Source: Corticium candelabrum
Taxonomy: Eukaryota; Porifera; Homoscleromorpha; Homosclerophorida; Plakinidae
Assembly: GCF_963422355.1 (NCBI RefSeq)
Contig: NC_085085.1
Location: forward strand, 10,070,806-10,134,805
Reading direction: 5' to 3'
Length of the DNA stretch: 64,000 nt
Below, piece by piece: positions 56,868 through 64,000 of the stretch; positions within the stretch are counted from its first letter, which is position 1; the number at the start of each line of letters is the position of its first letter. The translations under genes and the position numbers were made by a program. The notes below the pieces were generated by a model, which saw only the letters and a program-made list of their open reading frames with translations, did not search any database and was not told where the DNA came from.

Positions 56868-59020
56868 GTACTTTGAGTAATACAGTCCAGACATTTAGTC
56901 GACTACGTATACTATGAGATAATCTCAAAGTTGGAATGTTGTGATGCCTGCTGTTATCGTTTACCACGTTCCTAATTCCTGGTAGATCACGCTGTATGCA
57001 TGGACTCGGCTCTCTAGCGTTGGACAAGTCTTAGATTGCTGAAACTGAGACAAGCCGGATGTGACCAACCTTCTAATTTTTAATTAAATAAAGGCTGCAG
57101 CTGTACATGGTGCATTGCCATTTGCGTTGCTAATTGGTGTCTACATGGTGCTACAATGACATCAGAATAGCTACTGTAGTAGTCAGCAGTTTTCTGCTAG
57201 CTCTAGTAATAGAACGTGGAAGTTGATTCGTAGAACGCTCACCCACAGTACATGGTGTCAGGAGTGAGATCATACCACAGCCTCTACAAGTAGAGCTGCT
57301 TTGCTTATTTATGTTTGATACTAGATCTTCCTGAATTCATGGCACAGTACATTATCGTACGGGTTTTGTCATTCCAAGAAAGCGTACGTCAACTTGTAAC
57401 TACGCTATTTTGGCTTTCTCAGTCTCAGACTCGCATTGACTTTGCAGGGGTCGGATCTAATTTCTTTGGCATTGATGATATGTCGACGTCTTTGCTAGAA
57501 TCCGTTTGCGAACAGGATTTGGTTCGTTCAGATTCATAGAGTGATATTAATTAAAATGCAAGCTTTGAAACCTTTTTCAAACCGATAACCTACATTATTT
57601 ATCAATTCCTTAAATTTTGTGTTGGGCCACAATATTTCAACAATAATCTTGCCAATCACCCAACGCCGGAAACAGCAGCCAACTGATTTAAAAACCGGAA
57701 ACAGCAGCCAACCGATTTAAAAACCGGAAACTACAGGTCTAGGTAATGATGACTACATGTAACCAACGACACGTAAAAGAACAAACCGAAGAGGCCTAAA
57801 AGACGTCCAGCACGTCCAGACGAAGTTATTAGATAGAACCAAAGAAGCTGGAACTCCGAGGGAGAAAGATGTGCAGACACGGGCGTGTCTAGTGTTAATT
57901 AGATTACTTCAACGGACATAAAATTGCAGACTTGGACGCTCTAGTTTTTGTAGCGAGCTGTAGTATTTTGTAGCAAACCGTAACCGTAACAATTAAGAGA
58001 ACAAAACAGTCATAGCTATTTAGCTATGTAGATAGAGACTGCTGTTTCGAATGTCCTCAGTGTGAAACATACGCTTTCATCTTCTATTTACCAAGAGACA
58101 ACAATGTATTAATTAAAATAATTTACAAACAGTAGTTTTGTTAGTGTTATTTTTCGTTTTCGTGAGGAATATCACTTTTAGAGTGATACTGTCTAACTAT
58201 AATTGTCTGCAACTTTGAATAAATTAATTAATGTGTGTCTACTAGTTAGCTACTACAGTTGTGCAGTCTTTCTGTTATCAGTGTAATTTTTAAAAAGATA
58301 TCAAAGCTTTCAAAGTTACCACGTGTGCAGAATTTAAAACATGCATTCTCTTCTAGCTCTGAAGCTTGATGAAATGCACGCACTAGTAATTAGAGTGTAA
58401 TAATATTGGAGTCTAGAGGAGTACGGCATATCTTCTGGATCAACGCTCTAGTTATACAACGTGGATCTAGCTAGATCAGCTAGACAAATTGCCCGCATGC
58501 CATCTAGATATATCTAAATCTAAACAGCAGTTGAATGTCTAGCGTCCCATGTTCAGAAGAACTGGCACATGTAAATGTTAGCTATTCATGCTAGCAGCTA
58601 GAGATTTCTGTTTTACTAATTAATTTAATTACCTATAGATCTAGGACGTCTGGGAAAGTGGAACATTTTGTTAAATTAATTATATTGTGGTAAGCCAAGC
58701 AAATGCAATCGGAAGGTGATGTACGTCCAATTGCACGTGACGTGGTCAGTCCATTGTTCTTTGTTATATTGTTTGGAACAAATCTACCCAATCACTCCTC
58801 TAGAACAGAATATCTACTTGTTTCGACACATGTTGGACAGTTCTCTAGCTTAGAAATATTTATGTTATTTTTGTTTTACTGCTAAAATTACAGTTGCAAT
58901 CCGGGGTGTCGTTGTTGTTGCTATCCGGGATCTTTATTGTCTGCTCTTTCCACAGTTGGCTTTGCAGTTAGAGCGTACGTTCGTCTAGAAGCGTGCCGCA
59001 GTTGGCATTCCGGATCAGCT
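56867..59020. other. Intergenic region upstream of the PH-ankyrin gene
   Basis: No gene is recognised. A roughly 30-base unit (CCGGAAACAGCAGCCAAC followed by TGATTTAAAAA) is tandemly repeated about 2.5 times at 57664-57737. The last 100-200 bases should hold the promoter of the downstream gene. Confidence 0.45.
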
Positions 59021-61625
59021 ATGTCAAAAACTGACGTGCTAAAGGAAGGGACGTTTCATAAGTTTCCAACATCTGGTAGGAGGGGGAGGACGAAGAAACG
59101 ACTGTTTCAACTGACCAACAGCCAGCTGTCTTACTACACTATAGAGGTGATTTCTAACGTCTAGCTGTCTAGGTTGCCATGCAGTCGCGTAATTCACGGG
59201 TGTCCGACCATAGAGGTTTCGGTGTTAGTGTACCCGCCCACTTCTGTCTCCCCGGTATTTATGAGTCTCTTACACTATAAGTGAAATTGTTCTTCAGGCG
59301 AAGACGAAGAAGGCTCCTCTTGAGAAGGGGAGAATCCCTTTAGTGGATATTGTAACTGTCGAAAGAATTTCGTATGACGGCGCGCAAGAGAAATTTGCTT
59401 TCTGTGTAAGGCGAGCTTTATTTGGATGTGTCATCTATTGATGATGTCTAGCCTTACTTTCACGTTCAAAGTGGTGACTGTTTCGCTTTGTGTTAAAGGT
59501 GTTGTTTACAGAACTGAACATCACAAAAAAGCTGACAATGTTAGGGAGCTCTGATAAGGAAGTACAAGACTGGATGCAAGCTATTGAAGCAGGTATCAAT
59601 CAATGTGTGCCTATTGTGTTTGGTGTTTTTGCAGAAAACATATTCTAATGATTTGGCATGCAGCTGGTGGTCTTGGACAGTGCTGCTAAAGGTTGCTTTA
59701 TCTTATTAGCTAAGAAACGATTGAGTGAAAGTCAGGCCAAGACAAATTCTTTGAGACGAGAAGGTTTCCTAGATACGACTTCTGCTTCTATTGAAGAACT
59801 AGAACTGAAAGATCAGGAAACAGAGGGAGAAGAAGAAGAAGAAACGTGGCTGTCTTCCACACTGGACAAAGAACCCGTTGTTGTAGATCAAGCAGATGAT
59901 GAGAATAAGCACGATCAACAGAAGATAGCTGATGAGGAGGTAACCACTTCAGATGCACTCTCACTATCAGACAGCTCTCCCAGTTTAGGTATTCTTTCTG
60001 GTTACCCATAATTTCTTTATTTGCATTCCTGGTTTATATAACCAGCGGCCAGTGTTGTTTCGGGAACAAGCTTTTTATCATCCAGCAGTGGAGTCAGTTC
60101 TGCATACTCAGGGAGGAACTCGGCAAGTTTTGAGCCGCCAATTGAGGAATCAGAGTTTGCTGCTATGGAAACTGCAGGTTATTGTCTTGCATAAGACCTC
60201 ATAGATCAGAGTTTCACCGATTGCTAACTAATCTTTGTGTTTGCAACTACGTACGTAAGGTTCCAAAGGTACTGGTGATGATGCTGGTGATGATGCTCAA
60301 CTGCCAAGGGACAATGGCAACAAGGTCATGAGGGTTCTTTCAAATGTTCCCGAGGAAGTTCTACCTACATCAGAAGAGAATGGTGAGGTTTTATCTATAG
60401 CGGAAGACAATGGCGAGATTGTATCTATGCCAGAAGGGAATGTCGAGGTTCTATCTATGCCAGAAGGAAATGACAATAGCACTGATGTGGATGTAGATCT
60501 CACAGTCTCTTTGGAATTGCAAGAGATTTCTTCACCTGGTGAACCTGTGCAGCAAGAGACTGAGATGTGTAGCCCAGTGAGTTCTCGCACACTGGGAAGA
60601 ATGAAGGTTACACTTAACTAATTAAACTACTGATTATGATTATCACAAACCATCCAGATGCTCATTGTTGTGTATCCTTCTAGCGTGGGTCTGGTGCTTG
60701 TTTGTACCATGAAACAAATGTGTTGGATGTGCTAACAGATGGACAGACACTTCTTCATGTGGCCTGTCAGGTGAATGTTGTGATGGTATGGTAGCTGATA
60801 TTATGCAACTGCAAATTTTTTCTCCACAGCAAGGCAACATTAGCAAGGTCAAAGAATTGCTGGATGGTGGAGCAAATTGGTCTATCTGTGACACCAAGAA
60901 ACATCAACCTTGCCTATTTCATGCTTACATTCATGATCACAAAGAAGTAGGCATGATTTATACACAAACACAACACTATGGGCAATGCACTTGCATGGAC
61001 TACATAGTATTATTGTTTATTATTGTTTAGCACTGCGTAGTCTTTTTGTGTCTAAATTGGCTTTATACATGTACTGTATCTGTTTTGTTAGGTCTTAGAA
61101 GTTCTACTCGATCACGGATGTGACCCTGACATCGAGGAGCAGAGACACGGCACTCGACTTCTTCATCAGTGCGCACAGAAGGGTGATACTATTACGGCTG
61201 AATGTCTGCTGAAGCACAATGCTCAAATTGATGCACTGGTGTGAATGAATGTTCATTTTGAATTTGTTTCTTAGCAGATGAATTTTTATTTGTCACAGGA
61301 CTATCATGACAAGACATCTTTACGAGTTGCATGTGAGTCAAGCAAGTTCTCGATGGTCGAGCTTCTGCTAGATGGGTAAAGATATGACATGTCTTACTGA
61401 TTGATTGTATTGTTCGTATGCACTGCGTTTGGATTCTTTTATAGAGGAGCCAATGTCAATCAGTTTGGCAATGGACAAACTTGTCTACATATTGCTGGTG
61501 CTCGTGGTGATCAGGAGTTGGTAGAATTGCTCTTGAGACATGGAGCTAATGTCTTGAGTAAAGATCAATCAGAACAGCGCACCCCGTATGATTTGGCAGT
61601 CAGCAACAAGCACGATCAGGTTTAA
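59021..61625 (+). CDS. PH-domain and ankyrin-repeat protein, 11 exons
   Basis: Exons 59021-59146, 59298-59405, 59499-59592, 59710-59988, 60046-60177, 60260-60606, 60684-60770, 60830-60946, 61092-61238, 61299-61375 and 61445-61625 join in frame to 564 residues. Residues 1-110 form a PH domain: it starts DVLKEGTFHKFP, followed by KKRLFQLTNSQLSYY, and closes with the family tryptophan in EVQDWMQAIEA. An acidic, Ser-rich linker follows (about 111-365) with four tandem 10-residue units such as EVLSMPEGND. The C-terminal 200 residues carry ankyrin repeats (DGQTLLHVACQ, VKELLDGGAN, GTRLLHQCAQKGD, GQTCLHIAGARGDQELVELL). The likely role is a membrane-recruited adaptor; I cannot assign an orthologue. 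The start of exon 4 is uncertain. The final codons GTT TAA could instead be a splice donor, giving a longer protein. Confidence 0.78.
60350..60471 (+). repeat. In-frame 30-bp tandem repeat, four units, in the PH-ankyrin linker
   Basis: Four consecutive 30-base units encode EVLPTSEENG, EVLSIAEDNG, EIVSMPEGNV and EVLSMPEGND. The unit length is a multiple of three, so copy-number change would keep frame. The last two units are most alike, suggesting recent duplication. Confidence 0.85.
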
Positions 61626-64000
61626 TAACTGTCTCATTAAATTAAGCAGATGGTTGTTTTGTGCGAATTGAACACGAGGAGTATTATATGTCAGAGGCAA
61701 ATAGAAGAGAGTTCATTGATTTTTTATTGTACACGTTGACATGCTTCATAATCATGTGTGTTAACTTCTCTTCAAGCCCTTATTCTAGTACAGATCTTAA
61801 TGAGCTGGATCTCATATACAAGGAGCATTTGATACACTTTGTGGGGTTAATATGCAGGCAAAGTAGCATTAAAGGCTGCTGTAATTCCTTTTTTAGAATC
61901 TAAAGACATTTTATGGAACATATTCTGGACTGAGCTGCACAAACTAAAATGGTATTTATGCAGAAATTTGGTTTAATCTATGAGAACTAATTCAGACTAC
62001 TACATGTAGTAGATGATTTTGTGCTGTTTACACAAGATTTTTGGATATTAGGTCAGATGTACAAATTAAGCTTGGTATGGGAATGCATTGTTGCAGTTCC
62101 AGGATTTTGTCTGGTGTCCCTACCTAGTTTCTGGAATGTGGTAAACAACACTGGGATATTTTCCGTACTTTAGATACGTTTTGGGAGTTGGATGGTGTTA
62201 CACGTATATTTGACTTGCATTTGGTATGGGTTAGACACATTAGACTTGTCATGCATTTGAGCCAGCTCCATTACTTTGTTCCAATCACTTTGGATCTCAA
62301 GTTTATAATGAAGCACCTGTGTTACAATTTACATCACAAAACTGTGAAAAACACAGTAGACTAAAAAAGTAGGTGGTCACATAGAAAGTGGATGACGCAT
62401 CTAGAACATTGGAATGCTATTACGACATTTGAGATGATTGGTGGCATGCCTCTCATAGCAATTTAGAACAAGATACAGTAACAATAACATTGATATGCAG
62501 AATCCCTACTTTACCCTCAGGTCTGGTTTACAAAGCTTGCTCTCCTTTTGGGAAAAATCCGGGCTCCTTCAAAGATTGATCACTTCAAGAGACCAAGAAT
62601 ACCAGAGTTGTTGTGAATTTAGAAGTCTAATGTAAGGTGAGAGCCAACAGAGAGTAGCTTACGTAATTTCTGAGTTAGCATCCATAAATTCAGCCTGGTA
62701 ATGTTTGCACAGTCTACTTGACTTGGACTGCTCGGTGTCTTGTTGACTGTTCTGTGTAACAGGGGTGAGCAGTTGAGTTGATCAACTGTATTTCAACTTT
62801 ATTTTTACAAACAACACTTTCATGAAGAAGCTCTAAAGTGCTAAACCCTCTGCTGCTTAGTGGATGTTACAAAGCTTCCATCTGCCTTGGATCTACTTAT
62901 TAGTCAGTCAATGTGACTGTGGTGGGATTGCATGTTCTCTTGGATTGGCATGCTAATTAATAACACCAGCCATAACAATGAGCCGATGCCATGCATGTCT
63001 GTAGACTACCTTCCTCACGTCGAGTCAGGGTTACAGTACACTCATTGTGGACATATTGACAAGGGACCCACAGATGTGATGCCATCATAAAAGTGGTATT
63101 TCTGGTGTGATCTGATCATATGGCTTGTGTTAATTAGCAGCAGCCCACTGTACAGCTGCACCTGTCAGTCTCTGTTCACTTTCACTTTAGAATTACCAAA
63201 TCCCTATAACTTCCCGTATTTTTGGTCTGTTGGAGTGATCTTGGTATCATCAGAAAGTGCGAGAGCTTTTCATTTTTCTGATAGCACAACCAGGACTTCT
63301 GCATATCATGGTCTCTAGTGTATTACAGCATTATTGTTACCATATGGTTATGTACACCTATCACAAAGAGGGTCTTTCCTGTCCCAGCCAGGTTTGATGT
63401 CTGGTGACCTGTATCCCATGAGATTAGATATAGAGCAGATGTTTGTAGGTGCTTACATTTTGTCTGTGTTGTAGAGCAAAATTATTGGTAAGCTTTAGGG
63501 CCCAGTACATGTAGCTGGCGTGTAAAATTTTGCTTGTTTATAGCGCCTCTGCAGTCTGACAGTGCCATTACTCCTGCAGCATCTGTTCTGTAACCTAAGG
63601 TAGAGTGAGGGTTTAGCACTTACTAAAATGTCGTAAATGTATAGAAATAAGGCAAACTGAAACGCATTGACTATAGGTACTATGCTACAAGTATGTTATG
63701 TATATGGTCTGATATAATAGAATGATAAGATCTGTTTATCTGTTTCAATGTCTATGATTCGTGCAGTAGAATTAAAGGTGCAGGGTCATGATCGGACATG
63801 CGCACTTGAGCCGATCTCAAGTGAGGTAGCTTTTGCATTGTAGCTTTGTACGTAACATATGTTCAAGTGTCCTGTTAAGAAAATCAGTTTCGATTGCCAG
63901 TAAGCCCTTCAAATGTTGTTTATAGGTTGCGCATGTGCAAAGGTCACTAGACGAAACTGCTGCAAAACTGGGTATTTAGGTGTTGATTGACGGGCACGGC
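61626..64000. other. Downstream region; no gene recognised
   Basis: Only short open frames occur (61661-61903 and 63127-63318), none like a known protein. No repeat family seen elsewhere in the window was recognised. If the PH-ankyrin gene continues past 61620, further exons could be here, but I found no additional ankyrin exon. Confidence 0.4.

Overview
The window is animal nuclear DNA: intron-rich protein-coding genes with GT-AG (occasionally GC-AG) introns, many 61-65 bp long, separated by AT-rich sequence full of simple repeats and transposon remains. All gene calls come from reading spliced exons by eye and matching them to well-known animal proteins. The gene content (a spliceosomal helicase, the two sialic-acid enzymes NANS and GNE, a whirlin-like scaffold), the compact spacing and the retroelement types suggest an early-branching marine invertebrate. 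A sponge, possibly a homoscleromorph, is my best guess, but this is inference.

Layout. 1-15,371 (minus): SNRNP200/Brr2, 17 exons covering the N-terminal 1,280 residues; the rest lies beyond the left edge. 15,935-18,407 (minus): NANS, complete. 18,739-27,383 (plus): GNE, complete, head-to-head with NANS across 331 bp. 28,037-35,735 (plus): RMND5-type E3 subunit of the GID/CTLH complex. 35,958-40,112 (plus): a whirlin-like HHD-PDZ-PDZ-HHD-PDZ scaffold. About 40,255-42,930 (minus): a decayed non-LTR retrotransposon with a restriction-like endonuclease. 43,200-52,996 (plus): histidyl-tRNA synthetase with a likely mitochondrial presequence, carrying two retroelement remnants in its introns. 53,000-59,000: mostly non-coding, with a long palindrome and AT repeats. 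59,021-61,625 (plus): a PH plus ankyrin-repeat protein. 61,626-64,000: no gene seen.

How the genes relate. NANS and GNE catalyse consecutive parts of one pathway. GNE makes ManNAc-6-phosphate from UDP-GlcNAc, and NANS condenses it with phosphoenolpyruvate to Neu5Ac-9-phosphate. Their divergent arrangement over a short shared upstream region, with catalytic residues and the allosteric arginine pair retained, is the most interesting biological unit here. The other genes are housekeeping or scaffold genes with no obvious link to each other.

Mobile DNA. I see three TIR-type DNA elements with resolvable ends (5,276-6,668; 9,958-10,806; 13,092-13,700), a probable fourth fragment, two large foldback palindromes (about 19,362-19,629 and 53,550-53,900), two copies of a tRNA-like SINE, a dispersed repeat with at least two clear copies, and three non-LTR retrotransposon remains. 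Several retroelements abut or sit inside TG or TCTG microsatellites.
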